This document shows positions 7,783 through 16,437 of a stretch of DNA of 64,000 nucleotides, one piece after another. Below the pieces are notes generated by a model, which saw only the letters and a program-made list of their open reading frames with translations, searched no databases and was not told the origin of the DNA. A program made the translations under genes and the position numbers. This stretch comes from Bacillus sp. X1(2014) (GTDB lineage: Bacteria; Bacillota; Bacilli; Bacillales_B; DSM-18226). Each line of letters begins with the position of its first letter. Positions within the stretch are counted from its first letter, which is position 1. The stretch lies in NCBI RefSeq assembly GCF_007678255.1, contig NZ_VEED01000001.1, forward strand, positions 62,001 to 126,000, in the 5' to 3' direction.

Positions 7783-9341
7783 TGAGTGGATTTATGAATT
7801 ATTTAACCACAAACTATGATCAGATTTTCAGTCTGCTTGGCCAACATCTTTACTTAAGTGTAATTTCTGTCCTAGTAGCGATTATTATTGGGATCCCGCT
7901 TGGTATATTAATCTCAAGAGAGCAAAAGCTTGCAAAACCGATAATTGGAACAACTAATGTGATTCAAGCAGTCCCTAGTTTGGCATTACTTGGGTTTCTT
8001 ATTCCATTCGTTGGGATTGGCAGTACTCCAGCCATTATTATGGTCGTTCTTTATTCATTGCTTCCGATCGTCAAAAACACGTATACAGGTTTAACGAATA
8101 TTGATGGGGATATTCTGGAAGCCGCCAGAGGTATCGGTCTGACCAAGAGTCAAACGATGAGAAAGGTTCAGTTACCACTAGCCTTCCCGATGATTATGGC
8201 GGGTATCAGAATTTCAGCGGTTACCGCTGTTGGATTAATGACAATTGCTGCCTTCATTGGTGCTGGCGGACTAGGATATCTCGTTTTCTCCGGTGTGCAA
8301 ACGGTCGATAATTATATGATTTTAGCTGGGGCTATTCCTGCCTGTATTCTTGCCCTAGTTATTGATTTTATCGTAGGAAAACTTGAATCCTCACTTTCCT
8401 ATACAAGCAAACAGACTTCAGCAAAGAAGACAGGGAAAACCACTAAAAAAATGATGATTAGTTTTGCAAGTATTGTCATCATCATTGCCGGTGCTTTTAC
8501 TGTATATTCAAAGGTGAACGCTGAGGATAAAATTGTGATCGGTTCTAAAAATTTCAGTGAACAATTAATCTTAGGGAATATGCTTGCGGATTTAATAGAA
8601 AATAAGACTGATATTCAAGTAGAGAGAAAATTAAATCTTGGCGGCAGTCAGGTAGCCTTCAGCGCCCTTAAAAATGGGGACATTGATATGTATGTAGAGT
8701 ACACTGGAACAGGATTAGTAAATATATTAAATCAGCCGCCCCAGAGTGATCCGGACAAGGTCTACAATATTGTCCAGAAGGAATTCAAGCAAAAATATGG
8801 CTTTGAATTGTTAAAACCGATTGGATTTAATAACACTTACGCCTTAGCTGTTCGTCAAGATACAGCAAAAGAATTTGGCTTAAAGACGATCTCTGATTTA
8901 GCCAAAGTCAGCAGTGGATTAACCATGGGTCCGACCATCGAATTTCCAAATCGTGAGGATGGCTTAATCGGACTTACAAAAACGTATAATATGAAATTTA
9001 AAGAGGTGAAACCCGTTGATGGCGGGTTGCGCTATACGGCATTAGCCAACCATAAGAGTGATGTCATCGATGCCTTTTCAACGGATGGCTTACTTGAAGC
9101 GTTCCACTTAAAGGTATTAGAGGATGATAAAAATTTCTTCCCGCCTTATTATGCGGTACCGATGTTAAAAGAGGGAACGTTAAAGGAACATCCAGAACTA
9201 GAAAAAGTGATAAACTCCTTGGCAGGTAAGTTAACTGATGAAAAGATGCGAAAACTGAATTATAAGGTCGACAGCCTTAAACAGTCTCCAGCCAAAGTTG
9301 CAAAGGAATTTTTAGAAAGTGAAGGTTTATTAGAAAATTAG
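7782..9341 (+). CDS. OpuC-type permease fused to its substrate-binding protein
   Basis: A 519-residue fusion. Residues 1-215 form a BPD_transp_1 permease with the EAA motif (EAARGIGLTKSQTMRKVQLP); a helix at about 222-240 anchors a C-terminal OpuAC-type binding domain (from KIVIGSKNFSEQLILG to the end). Such fusions are known in OpuC/BilE/EgtU-type importers, where the binding domain is tethered outside the membrane. Together with the ATPase it makes a complete two-gene transporter. The typical GSKNFSEQ and YVEYTGTG motifs indicate a quaternary-amine or similar ligand, without settling which. Confidence 0.87.
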   Translation: MSGFMNYLTTNYDQIFSLLGQHLYLSVISVLVAIIIGIPLGILISREQKLAKPIIGTTNVIQAVPSLALLGFLIPFVGIGSTPAIIMVVLYSLLPIVKNTYTGLTNIDGDILEAARGIGLTKSQTMRKVQLPLAFPMIMAGIRISAVTAVGLMTIAAFIGAGGLGYLVFSGVQTVDNYMILAGAIPACILALVIDFIVGKLESSLSYTSKQTSAKKTGKTTKKMMISFASIVIIIAGAFTVYSKVNAEDKIVIGSKNFSEQLILGNMLADLIENKTDIQVERKLNLGGSQVAFSALKNGDIDMYVEYTGTGLVNILNQPPQSDPDKVYNIVQKEFKQKYGFELLKPIGFNNTYALAVRQDTAKEFGLKTISDLAKVSSGLTMGPTIEFPNREDGLIGLTKTYNMKFKEVKPVDGGLRYTALANHKSDVIDAFSTDGLLEAFHLKVLEDDKNFFPPYYAVPMLKEGTLKEHPELEKVINSLAGKLTDEKMRKLNYKVDSLKQSPAKVAKEFLESEGLLEN

Positions 9342-9350
9342 TATATGAAG

Positions 9351-9384
9351 AAAAAGCCGGTCCTAAAAAAACCGGCTTTTTTTG
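9351..9384. terminator. Terminator after the OpuC-type operon
   Basis: Stem AAAAGCCGGT / ACCGGCTTTT followed by a T run; lies between the convergent transporter operon and the GntR/RCK_C gene. Confidence 0.85.
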
Positions 9385-9401
9385 CATCTTCAAAACTCTT
9401 T

Positions 9402-10019
9402 TTACTCCTCCATAAAATGAAGGACTCGGTCATATGTTTCATCAGCACCAATAACAAGGAGGACATCCCCCTCTTGGATTAATGCATAGGGACCTGGTGA
9501 AATAATTAATTCTCCCTTTCGTTTCATCCCGATAACAGTTCCCCCGGTATTTTGCCAAAACTTTACTTCCGAAATGGTTTTTCCAATATGAATACAATCC
9601 GAAAATACCTCTACTTCGATGGGGGCCAGTGGGTTCGTATGACGCAGCTTTCCTGAGTAGTCCATAATTTTTCGGAGTGTATCAAAGAGCTGTTCATCGA
9701 GCTTGTCTCTTTCAGAAATAAGAGAGTTCATTTGCTTTTCTAGATCCTTAATGCTTGCGAGATTTGAAAACCGTTGAATATATTTATAAGCATTCTCACG
9801 AGAAGAAATAACAATTCCACTACCTTTTGTGGAGTGAACAATCTCGACATCTTCTAAAATCTTTATTGCTCTTCGGATAGTTTCAGGAGAAACCTTATAT
9901 TCACTTGCTAAGGTAGATCTCCCATGAATTTTTTCTCCCACCTTAAATTTCCCATCATATATTCTATTTGCTAAATCTATAGCAATTCGCTCGTAAGTCG
10001 GTATTTGTGCCTTTTGCAT
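9402..10019 (-). CDS. BusR-like GntR regulator with C-terminal RCK_C (TrkA-C) domain
   Basis: Two-domain regulator (205 aa): GntR winged helix (about 5-75; YERIAIDLANRI and SPETIRRAIKILE), a linker predicted as coiled coil (about 80-115; DLEKQMNSLISERDKLDEQL) and an RCK_C domain (about 125-203). The same architecture defines BusR of Lactococcus and Streptococcus, which binds cyclic di-AMP through RCK_C and represses a glycine betaine transporter. The adjacent OpuC-type operon fits that role. GGAGG is 5 nt before ATG 10019, so this start is preferred over ATG 10037. The ligand is inferred from the family, not seen. Confidence 0.8.
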   Translation of the reverse strand: MQKAQIPTYERIAIDLANRIYDGKFKVGEKIHGRSTLASEYKVSPETIRRAIKILEDVEIVHSTKGSGIVISSRENAYKYIQRFSNLASIKDLEKQMNSLISERDKLDEQLFDTLRKIMDYSGKLRHTNPLAPIEVEVFSDCIHIGKTISEVKFWQNTGGTVIGMKRKGELIISPGPYALIQEGDVLLVIGADETYDRVLHFMEE

Positions 10020-10084
10020 AACATCCTCCGCAGCCATCTTTATCTTGGACTATTCCAACATTGTCTTACCTTTCCAATATACTC

Positions 10085-10119
10085 TTTTGTATGTGCCTAT
10101 GCGAGTATTCCATACAAAA
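10085..10119. promoter_or_regulatory. Bipartite inverted repeat upstream of the BusR-like gene
   Basis: Perfect 9-bp inverted repeat TTTTGTATG-N17-CATACAAAA. It lies just upstream of a TATATT -10-like element (minus strand, 10076-10081) in the intergenic region between the regulator and the divergent membrane genes. BusR is known to recognise widely spaced half-sites; this layout would suit such a protein, but the half-site sequence is not a published match known to me. Confidence 0.45.
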
Positions 10120-10188
10120 TTATCTGAGTGATTTCATTTATTTTTATTGGACATAATTGTAATGAACCATGATTAATGAGGTGAGTCA

Positions 10189-10755
10189 TTGAAACGGAAA
10201 ATACTTATCATTCTAGGTAGTATATTTATGTTATTTATGATTGTCTTATTTATATTTTTCCTTGTTAAAGGGCCATCTTCAAAATGGCAAGTAGCCCTCG
10301 GAGGGATAATCGTGTGCGGGTTGCCCGTTTTGCTAATCTTTAAGAACAACATACCATTTAATCTTCCAAGCATCGTTGGTTTTTATCTATTTATCTTTTG
10401 TACCACGTATTTAGGGTCTATAGGGGATTTTTATCTTAAATATAAATGGTGGGATTCGACCATTCATTTTTATAAAGGTGTATATGTCGCTTGTGTCGGT
10501 ATAACATTATATAAATTAATGATTCCTGAACAAGTAAGAAAGGACACCTCGAGTTGGATTATTTCAATTTTCGTTCTTTCCCTCTCTGTCCTAGCAAGTG
10601 TACTTTGGGAGATTTATGAGTTTGCAGGGGATCAAACCTTTACTCATATCATGCAGCTTGGGGGAAATAAAGATACCATGTATGACTTATTATGTGGCTT
10701 TTCTGGAGGACTATTAATTGCCATTTACGCATACTTTCGAAAACATAAAGTTTAA
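10189..10755 (+). CDS. DUF2238/YjdF-like membrane protein, copy 1
   Basis: Integral membrane protein (188 aa) with about six hydrophobic helices. The pattern WWDSTIHF ... VLWEIYEFAGDQ ... NKDTMYDL matches the membrane-spanning DUF2238-like family, whose function is unknown. TTG start; GAGGTGA lies 7 nt upstream. It is followed 11 nt later by a paralogue with the same motifs, evidently a tandem duplication. Compared with copy 2 the helix after WWD is changed (HFYKGVYVA instead of HLISGAILA), so copy 1 looks the more diverged. Divergent from the BusR-like gene. Confidence 0.7.
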   Translation: MKRKILIILGSIFMLFMIVLFIFFLVKGPSSKWQVALGGIIVCGLPVLLIFKNNIPFNLPSIVGFYLFIFCTTYLGSIGDFYLKYKWWDSTIHFYKGVYVACVGITLYKLMIPEQVRKDTSSWIISIFVLSLSVLASVLWEIYEFAGDQTFTHIMQLGGNKDTMYDLLCGFSGGLLIAIYAYFRKHKV

Positions 10756-10766
10756 AGAGGTGAATA

Positions 10767-11348
10767 TTGTTGAATCGAAAACTTGTCATCATATTAAGTT
10801 TCATTTATGTCCTATTCATGGCTGTTTTATGTGTTTACTACTATTCAAAGGATGTAACTTTTCAAGGATCGGTTGCAATTGGAGGAATTGTTTGCGGTGC
10901 GATTCCGTTATTATTGGCATTATTCACCAAACTACAATTTAATTTACCAATTGTTATTTCTTATTTAATTTTCTTAGTTGGTTCACAATATCTAGGTTCA
11001 ATCCTCGGCTGGTATGGTCTTGGTTGGTGGGATACTTTTATGCATTTGATTAGTGGAGCCATTCTCGCTTTTTCTGGAATTGCTTTATATGAACGTTTGA
11101 TTCATCGAAATGCGGGAGATAAAATTTCGCCATGGTTTGTGTTTTTATTCACGCTGTCCTTTGCAGCACTCGGCGGTGTATTATGGGAAATTTATGAATT
11201 TAGTTCCGACCAATTTTTCGATATGACCTTACAGGGTGGAGGAAATAAGGATACAATGACAGATTTAATTGCTGATACGATTGGCGGATTGATTATTGCC
11301 GTGTCAGCAGGCATTCGAACTCGGAGAAAGTTAAAAAATCACAAATGA
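10767..11348 (+). CDS. DUF2238/YjdF-like membrane protein, copy 2
   Basis: Paralogue of the preceding gene (193 aa), same topology and motifs: GWWDTFMHLISGAILA, GGVLWEIYEFSSDQ, GGGNKDTMTDLIADTIGG. TTG start with AGAGGTGA upstream; the 11-nt gap implies co-transcription with copy 1. The conserved acidic and histidine residues within helices suggest binding of a small ligand or metal, but no function is established for the family. Confidence 0.72.
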   Translation: MLNRKLVIILSFIYVLFMAVLCVYYYSKDVTFQGSVAIGGIVCGAIPLLLALFTKLQFNLPIVISYLIFLVGSQYLGSILGWYGLGWWDTFMHLISGAILAFSGIALYERLIHRNAGDKISPWFVFLFTLSFAALGGVLWEIYEFSSDQFFDMTLQGGGNKDTMTDLIADTIGGLIIAVSAGIRTRRKLKNHK

Positions 11349-11349
11349 G

Positions 11350-11380
11350 AAGGTACGTCCTATTTGACGTACCTTTTTTT
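11350..11380. terminator. Terminator of the membrane-protein pair
   Basis: Perfect stem AAGGTACGTC / GACGTACCTT with a 6-nt loop and seven T residues; placed between convergent genes. Confidence 0.85.
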
Positions 11381-11392
11381 GAAAATAAGATA

Positions 11393-12754
11393 TTAAACCG
11401 TGACAGCCACAAAAAATTCTTCATAAAGTGCTTGAACCGCTCTCTTTTCCTCTACTTCCTTTACACCAAACATCATGCTTACTTCTGAAGAACCTTGGTT
11501 AATCATCTCGATATTAATACGAGCTTTTGCCAGAGCTTTGGAGGCTTTTGCCATTGTGCCTACATTGTGACGCATGCCCTCACCAACCACCATTATAAGC
11601 GCGAGGCTGTGTTCAATTTTCACTTGATCAGCATGCAGCTCTGATTCAATTCTCTCAACAATTGCCTTCTCCATTTCTGCATCCATTTGATTTTCACGGA
11701 GGATCACGGAAACATCATCAATTCCTGATGGGGTATGTTCGTAAGATAATCCGAAGTCTTCTAAGATGTTTAACAGCTTCCGTCCGAAGCCTATCTCTCT
11801 ATTCATCAGGTATTTGCTTACGTAAATACTACAAAATCCTTGGTCACTCGCAATACCAATTACTGGTCCATTTGTGTTGTCGCGTTCATAGACAATCTTT
11901 GTACCAGGTGCACTTGGATTATTTGTATTTTTGATTTGAACAGGAATTCCTGCTCTGAACGCCGGAACAAGTGCTTCATCATGTAACACGGTGAATCCCG
12001 CATAGGAAAGTTCACGCATTTCCCGGTAAGTCAGTTCTTTTATTTCCTTCGGATTTTTTACGATGAAGGGATTAACGGAATACACCGCATCAACATCGGT
12101 AAAATTCTCATAAAGGTCAGCTTTAAGGGCATTTGCTAAGATGGATCCAGTAATGTCGGAACCGCTTCTTGAAAAGGTAAACACCTCACCTTCCCTGCTA
12201 TAACCAAAGAATCCTGGAAAAATTAGAATCCCTTTTCGGTCGTGCAACGAATATAACTGACTATAAGCTTCAGGCAGTGCTTGAGCATTACCTGGCTCAT
12301 CACTGACAAGCAGCCCCGCTTCTTTTGGATCTATGTAAGAAGCTTCTACACCCTGCTTACGGAAATAGGCAGCAACCAATTTGGCGTTGTTATCTTCACC
12401 ACTTGCTTTTAACAAATCCAGAAAACGATCAGGTTTTGTTTTATCAGCGCTTAACCGTTTGGCTAAATCTTCTTGAATTTCGATAATAACATCATTTGAC
12501 AGTGATAATTCCTCGGCGATCGAGGAGTATCTTTCTAGGACGGCCTCAAATTGTTCCCTTGGGTCCTTATTTTGTAGACATAGTTCTCCACATTCAATCA
12601 ATAAATCGGTTACCTTATTATCTTCTGGAAACCTTTTCCCAGGGGCAGAAACGACAACGACTTTTCTCTTGGGGTCTGAAACAACAATCTTAAATACCTT
12701 TTCAATTTGTTTTCCTGATGCTAGCGAGGACCCGCCAAACTTTACGACCTTCAT
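11393..12754 (-). CDS. thrD: Aspartokinase III
   Basis: Aspartate kinase (453 aa, against 454 for B. subtilis YclM/ThrD). The KFGGSS nucleotide motif is at residues 4-9, FTFSRSGSDITG and the aspartate-binding region follow, and two C-terminal ACT domains (about 300-450) carry feedback control. It phosphorylates aspartate at the head of the lysine, threonine and methionine pathways; this isoform in B. subtilis responds to lysine plus threonine. Single gene. Upstream are repeated GTGGACA elements (about 12831-12858) and an inverted repeat TTGTCC-N9-GGACAA (12841-12861), possible regulator sites. Confidence 0.9.
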   Translation of the reverse strand: MKVVKFGGSSLASGKQIEKVFKIVVSDPKRKVVVVSAPGKRFPEDNKVTDLLIECGELCLQNKDPREQFEAVLERYSSIAEELSLSNDVIIEIQEDLAKRLSADKTKPDRFLDLLKASGEDNNAKLVAAYFRKQGVEASYIDPKEAGLLVSDEPGNAQALPEAYSQLYSLHDRKGILIFPGFFGYSREGEVFTFSRSGSDITGSILANALKADLYENFTDVDAVYSVNPFIVKNPKEIKELTYREMRELSYAGFTVLHDEALVPAFRAGIPVQIKNTNNPSAPGTKIVYERDNTNGPVIGIASDQGFCSIYVSKYLMNREIGFGRKLLNILEDFGLSYEHTPSGIDDVSVILRENQMDAEMEKAIVERIESELHADQVKIEHSLALIMVVGEGMRHNVGTMAKASKALAKARINIEMINQGSSEVSMMFGVKEVEEKRAVQALYEEFFVAVTV

Positions 12755-12862
12755 CCCTACATCTCCCTAATTAAAAAATATAATCTTAATTTTAATCATA
12801 TTCAGAAAATAATCAAGCTTTTTCTTTTTTGTGTGGACATTTGTCCGCTTGTAGTGGACAAA

Positions 12863-12903
12863 CAAAAAAAAGAGAGGATTTCTGCTAGGAAATCCTCTCT
12901 TTT
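12863..12903 (-). terminator. Terminator of the Nudix gene
   Basis: Long stem AAGAGAGGATTTC / GAAATCCTCTCTT, followed on the minus strand by an eight-T tract. Confidence 0.85.
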
Positions 12904-12916
12904 ATAAAAACTAGAA

Positions 12917-13531
12917 CTACCGTAGTAATTCAATAAAATGGGCAAGAATCTTAGCAGTAAGTCCCCATATCACTTTTCCATCATAACGATAGAAATACTC
13001 CTCGATTCCTCGTGTACGCCAATTATAATTTTCTCCCCCTACAATGAGGTCAAAGGGAAAATTAACCTCGGGTTCTGCCTTAAATTCAATTTTATAAATC
13101 TCTGGTTCATTTTTTATTAAAAATGATAGCGGTACAGTAAAAATCTCACCGACTTCTGAAGGGTTAGGCACAATCGTATTAGGTGTTTTAATGTAGCCAA
13201 CAAAAGGATAGATCATCATTCCAAAAGGTGAAATCATAAAATCCAATGGGTGTACGTTTGAGATAAACTCATGACTGACACCTAATTCTTCCACGGTTTC
13301 TCGGATAGCGGCTGCTTTTTCGTCGATATCCTGGGCATCAATCCTCCCCCCTGGAAAACAAATTTCGCCAGGCTGCCTTCTTAGTTCAAGGGAACGAACT
13401 TCTAACAAAACGTGGATCCCGTCCTCTTTTTCAATGAGTGGGACCATAACAGCATATTTTGAAAATTTTTCACTGCCAAGGATCTTTGGTGTATGGTTTT
13501 TTAATTTAGATAGTATTGGTTCCAACTCCAT
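12917..13531 (-). CDS. Nudix hydrolase, CoA pyrophosphatase (NudL/YeaB) type
   Basis: Nudix protein (204 aa). The NudL-specific motif LLEVRSLELRRQPGEICFPG immediately precedes the Nudix box (residues 61-85; GGRID...RETVEELGV with R77, E78, E81, E82). NudL enzymes cleave CoA and acyl-CoA to phosphopantetheine and 3',5'-ADP. D65 stands where the first glutamate of the box usually is, a conservative change. GAGGTG precedes the ATG. It is unlinked to its neighbours apart from being on the same strand as the homogentisate genes. Confidence 0.85.
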   Translation of the reverse strand: MELEPILSKLKNHTPKILGSEKFSKYAVMVPLIEKEDGIHVLLEVRSLELRRQPGEICFPGGRIDAQDIDEKAAAIRETVEELGVSHEFISNVHPLDFMISPFGMMIYPFVGYIKTPNTIVPNPSEVGEIFTVPLSFLIKNEPEIYKIEFKAEPEVNFPFDLIVGGENYNWRTRGIEEYFYRYDGKVIWGLTAKILAHFIELLR

Positions 13532-13593
13532 GACTTCACCTCATTTCATTTTCAAATAACATATTATTACAATACCACTTTTACCTGCAGATA

Positions 13594-13625
13594 AAAAAAC
13601 AATCCAATTCGATTATTGGATTGTT
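13594..13625 (-). terminator. Terminator of the homogentisate operon
   Basis: Stem ACAATCCAAT / ATTGGATTGT with seven T residues on the minus strand, 20 nt after the homogentisate dioxygenase stop. Confidence 0.85.
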
Positions 13626-13644
13626 CGCTTAATAAATTTCATTC

Positions 13645-14802
13645 CTATTTCTCATACCATGAATACATATAATTAACATCCTCAATTTTTTGTGCGGTTT
13701 TTACAATTTTTAATGGATGGAAGGTGTCAATCATAACAGCTAGTTCCAGCGTTTCCTTTTTTCCAATACTTGCTTCGGTTTTTCCCGGATGTGGGCCATG
13801 GGGGATACCGCCTGGATGAAGTGTGATCGAACCTTCTTGAACCCCTTTTCGACTCATGAAATTACCTTCCACATAATAGAGAAGTTCGTCGCTGTTCACG
13901 TTGCTATGATAATATGGCGCTGGTATGGACTCTGGATGATAGTCATATAGCCTCGGAACAAACGAACAAACAACGAAATTATTCCCTTCAAAAGTTTGAT
14001 GGACCGGCGGCGGTTGATGAACTCTCCCTGTGATTGGTTCAAAATCTTCGATGTTAAAAGCCCACGGATATAAATATCCATCCCAGCCCACTACATCAAG
14101 GGGATGATGCCCTAAAATATGCGAAGTTATCTTCCCTCTTGATTTTGTCAAAACCTCAAATTCACCCTTTTCGTCGAATGTCTTCAGTTCTTCCGGGCCT
14201 CGAAAGTCCCTTTCACAAAATGGACTATGTTCTAATAACTGACCATATTCATTTCGGTACCTTCTTGGTGTGGTGATTTGGCTGAACGATTCAACAAACA
14301 GCATTTTAGTCTCTTCATTTTCGTTGGGTATGACACGATATATGGTCCCAATTGGAATAATGAGATAGTCACCCTGACGGTAAGATAGGGTGCCGAACAT
14401 CGTTTCTATTTTTCCAGTTCCATAGTGGACATAGAGCATTTCATCGCCATCACCATTCCGATAATAGCTTGTCATCGGTGCAGTTACATGGGCGGTTCCA
14501 ATTAATAAATCCTGATTTCCTAAGATATATTCCCTAGCCTTCAGGGCATCGCCTTTGGCCGGCACTATATTGGTGAAAAAATGGCGGTGTTTTAGAGGCT
14601 GCTGCTCCTCATATTCTGGCAAGTAACCACTTACTAATTCCGTCCTCACCACCTCTGTTGGCATATAATGGTGATACAAAATCGATTGGGTTCCTGAAAA
14701 TCCCCGTGTCCCCATTACTTGCTCTCTGAATAGGCTCCCATCAGCTTTTTTAAACATCGTATGCCGTTTGTGCGGTATCTTCCCCATTTGGCGGTAAAAC
14801 AT
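13645..14802 (-). CDS. hmgA: Homogentisate 1,2-dioxygenase
   Basis: Non-heme iron dioxygenase (385 aa) that opens homogentisate to maleylacetoacetate in tyrosine and phenylalanine breakdown. The double-cupin fold, the segment NSDELLYYVEGNF, and HPGGIPHGPHPG (iron ligands) near residue 285-295 are typical. It follows the FAA-hydrolase gene by 4 nt, with AGAGGTGAATTC before its ATG, so the two are translationally linked. The cluster also holds 4-hydroxyphenylpyruvate dioxygenase. No maleylacetoacetate isomerase is visible; the pathway may use a glutathione-independent route or a gene elsewhere. Confidence 0.9.
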   Translation of the reverse strand: MFYRQMGKIPHKRHTMFKKADGSLFREQVMGTRGFSGTQSILYHHYMPTEVVRTELVSGYLPEYEEQQPLKHRHFFTNIVPAKGDALKAREYILGNQDLLIGTAHVTAPMTSYYRNGDGDEMLYVHYGTGKIETMFGTLSYRQGDYLIIPIGTIYRVIPNENEETKMLFVESFSQITTPRRYRNEYGQLLEHSPFCERDFRGPEELKTFDEKGEFEVLTKSRGKITSHILGHHPLDVVGWDGYLYPWAFNIEDFEPITGRVHQPPPVHQTFEGNNFVVCSFVPRLYDYHPESIPAPYYHSNVNSDELLYYVEGNFMSRKGVQEGSITLHPGGIPHGPHPGKTEASIGKKETLELAVMIDTFHPLKIVKTAQKIEDVNYMYSWYEK

Positions 14803-14806
14803 GAAT

Positions 14807-15733
14807 TCACCTCTCTTCAGCGATTATCTCATTCTGTAACATGCCAAGATGATCAATCTCTAATATTACTCGATCACCTGGCTTTAACCAGCGATGCACC
14901 TGATCTCCAAGTTCAAGAATACATCCAGAGCCGACAGTTCCTGAACCAATCATCTCTCCAGGGATTAAGGTAACACCTGCAGAAGCCCTCTCAATCATCT
15001 CTCCAAAGGAATAAAATAGGTCTTTCATATTCCCTGCGGAAAGAAGTCGTCCATTTACAGTGGCTTTCATGGAAAGATTAAACCCTTTTCCTGCTCTAAA
15101 TGGTTCTAACTCATCTTTTGTCACAATCCATGGTCCAATTGAAGTTGAGAAATCCTTCCCCTTGGCAGGACCAAGACCAACTTTCATTTCTTTCTTTTGC
15201 AGGTCTCTTGCGCTCCAATCATTTAATATACAGTAGCCAAAAATATGTTCATCCGCTTGATCTGCAGAAATATTTCTACCTTCTTTACCAATGATACAGG
15301 CAATTTCAAGCTCATAATCAAGCCAGTTACACGTTTCCGGCTTAATAATCGCTTCTCCCGGTCCTTTTATGGCAAGATGATTCGAGAAGTAAAAAACAGG
15401 GATTTCGTACCATTCTGGAATCATTCCGAGGCCCCTATTCTCCCTTGCTTGTTTCACATGCTGCTCAAATGCATAAAAATCACGAAAACTCCTAGGGAGT
15501 GGCAGTGGCGCCTTTAAACGGAGCTCACTTAACGGATATACTCCTTTTTGCCCCTTTGTAAATGAGAAACTGGCCGCCTTTTCTAGATTAGCCTCACTAT
15601 TTTCTAGAAAATCCAGGAGATTACTTGGCAGTATTCCACTTGAGGCTTCATACATATCTACTACATATTCTTGATCCAATAACCATCCTGCTCGGAATGT
15701 CCCATCCGGTTTTTCAAACGTTACGAATTTCAC
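14807..15733 (-). CDS. Fumarylacetoacetate hydrolase family protein
   Basis: FAH-fold hydrolase (about 308 aa). The metal-binding signature CNWLDYELEIACIIGKEGRN and the later GLGPAKGKDFSTSIGPW, VNGRLLSAGNM and GEMIGSGTVGSGC are characteristic of fumarylacetoacetase and related enzymes. It should cleave fumarylacetoacetate (or maleylacetoacetate) to acetoacetate and the C4 diacid. Two GTG starts are possible, 15742 and 15733; AAGGTGA is better spaced for the latter. Located between the flavin reductase and hmgA in one transcription unit. Confidence 0.87.
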   Translation of the reverse strand: MKFVTFEKPDGTFRAGWLLDQEYVVDMYEASSGILPSNLLDFLENSEANLEKAASFSFTKGQKGVYPLSELRLKAPLPLPRSFRDFYAFEQHVKQARENRGLGMIPEWYEIPVFYFSNHLAIKGPGEAIIKPETCNWLDYELEIACIIGKEGRNISADQADEHIFGYCILNDWSARDLQKKEMKVGLGPAKGKDFSTSIGPWIVTKDELEPFRAGKGFNLSMKATVNGRLLSAGNMKDLFYSFGEMIERASAGVTLIPGEMIGSGTVGSGCILELGDQVHRWLKPGDRVILEIDHLGMLQNEIIAEER

Positions 15734-15747
15734 GACACTCACCTTTT

Positions 15748-16359
15748 CTAGGTTTTTCTCTTCATTTCAAACATTTTTGCTATGGGGTCTGTAAAAATAT
15801 TTCCTGCCATTCTCCCGATCGGCTTCAGTTTCGCAGTATCAATCCGTCCCTTATCCAACAGTTCATCGTTTACATGGACATGAACTACTTTTCCAATTAC
15901 TAGACTTCCAGCGCCAGGTTTATCACCAAAATGCAATACTTGTTCTAGTTCACATTCTAGGTGGACAAGCGATTCTTTGATACGCGGCACCTTGACCTTA
16001 ATACTAAGTTCTTTCGTTAAACCCACTTCCACCATTTCGTCGACATCCGGACTAAATTCGATCGCACAGTCATTCATTTGCTCTGCCAAACTGTTACTAA
16101 CAATATTAATGACAAATTGACCTGTGCTTTCAATGTTTACAAGCGTATCTTTTTTAGCTCCATCTGTTCCCCTTCTCATTGGTGAAAAACAAATGAGCAT
16201 GGGGTCCGCACAAATTGCCGTGAAAAAACTAAATGGGGCCGCATTAGCAGTGCCCTTCTCATCTACTGTAGAAACAAAAGCAATTGGACGGGGGAGAATT
16301 GAGCCAACTAATAATTTATATGCCTCTCTCCATTCCAGTGTTTTCGGGGAGATTTCCAT
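15748..16359 (-). CDS. Flavin reductase family protein in the tyrosine operon
   Basis: FMN-binding split-barrel protein (about 203 aa). GSILPRPIAFVSTVDEKG, NAAPFSFFTAICADPMLI and KDTLVNIESTGQFVIN are the flavin-binding stretches of the DIM6/NTAB family. Homologues accompany homogentisate clusters in several Bacillales; a role supplying reduced flavin or repairing an intermediate is plausible but unproven. GAGGTG is 9 nt upstream of ATG 16359; the GTG at 16371 overlaps that ribosome binding site. First gene after an internal hairpin that separates it from the dioxygenase gene. Confidence 0.8.
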   Translation of the reverse strand: MEISPKTLEWREAYKLLVGSILPRPIAFVSTVDEKGTANAAPFSFFTAICADPMLICFSPMRRGTDGAKKDTLVNIESTGQFVINIVSNSLAEQMNDCAIEFSPDVDEMVEVGLTKELSIKVKVPRIKESLVHLECELEQVLHFGDKPGAGSLVIGKVVHVHVNDELLDKGRIDTAKLKPIGRMAGNIFTDPIAKMFEMKRKT

Positions 16360-16384
16360 TGCATTTATCACCTCACTTTTTGAA

Positions 16385-16416
16385 CTCTAAAAAAGGAAGA
16401 GATCTCTCTCCCTTTA
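16385..16416 (-). terminator. Attenuator-like hairpin inside the tyrosine cluster
   Basis: Minus-strand stem AAAGGGAGAGA / TCTCTTCCTTT (one G-U pair) followed by six T residues. It lies between the 4-hydroxyphenylpyruvate dioxygenase gene and the three downstream genes and should reduce read-through. Confidence 0.6.
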
Positions 16417-16437
16417 GCCCTTTTAAACTGCTATTCT

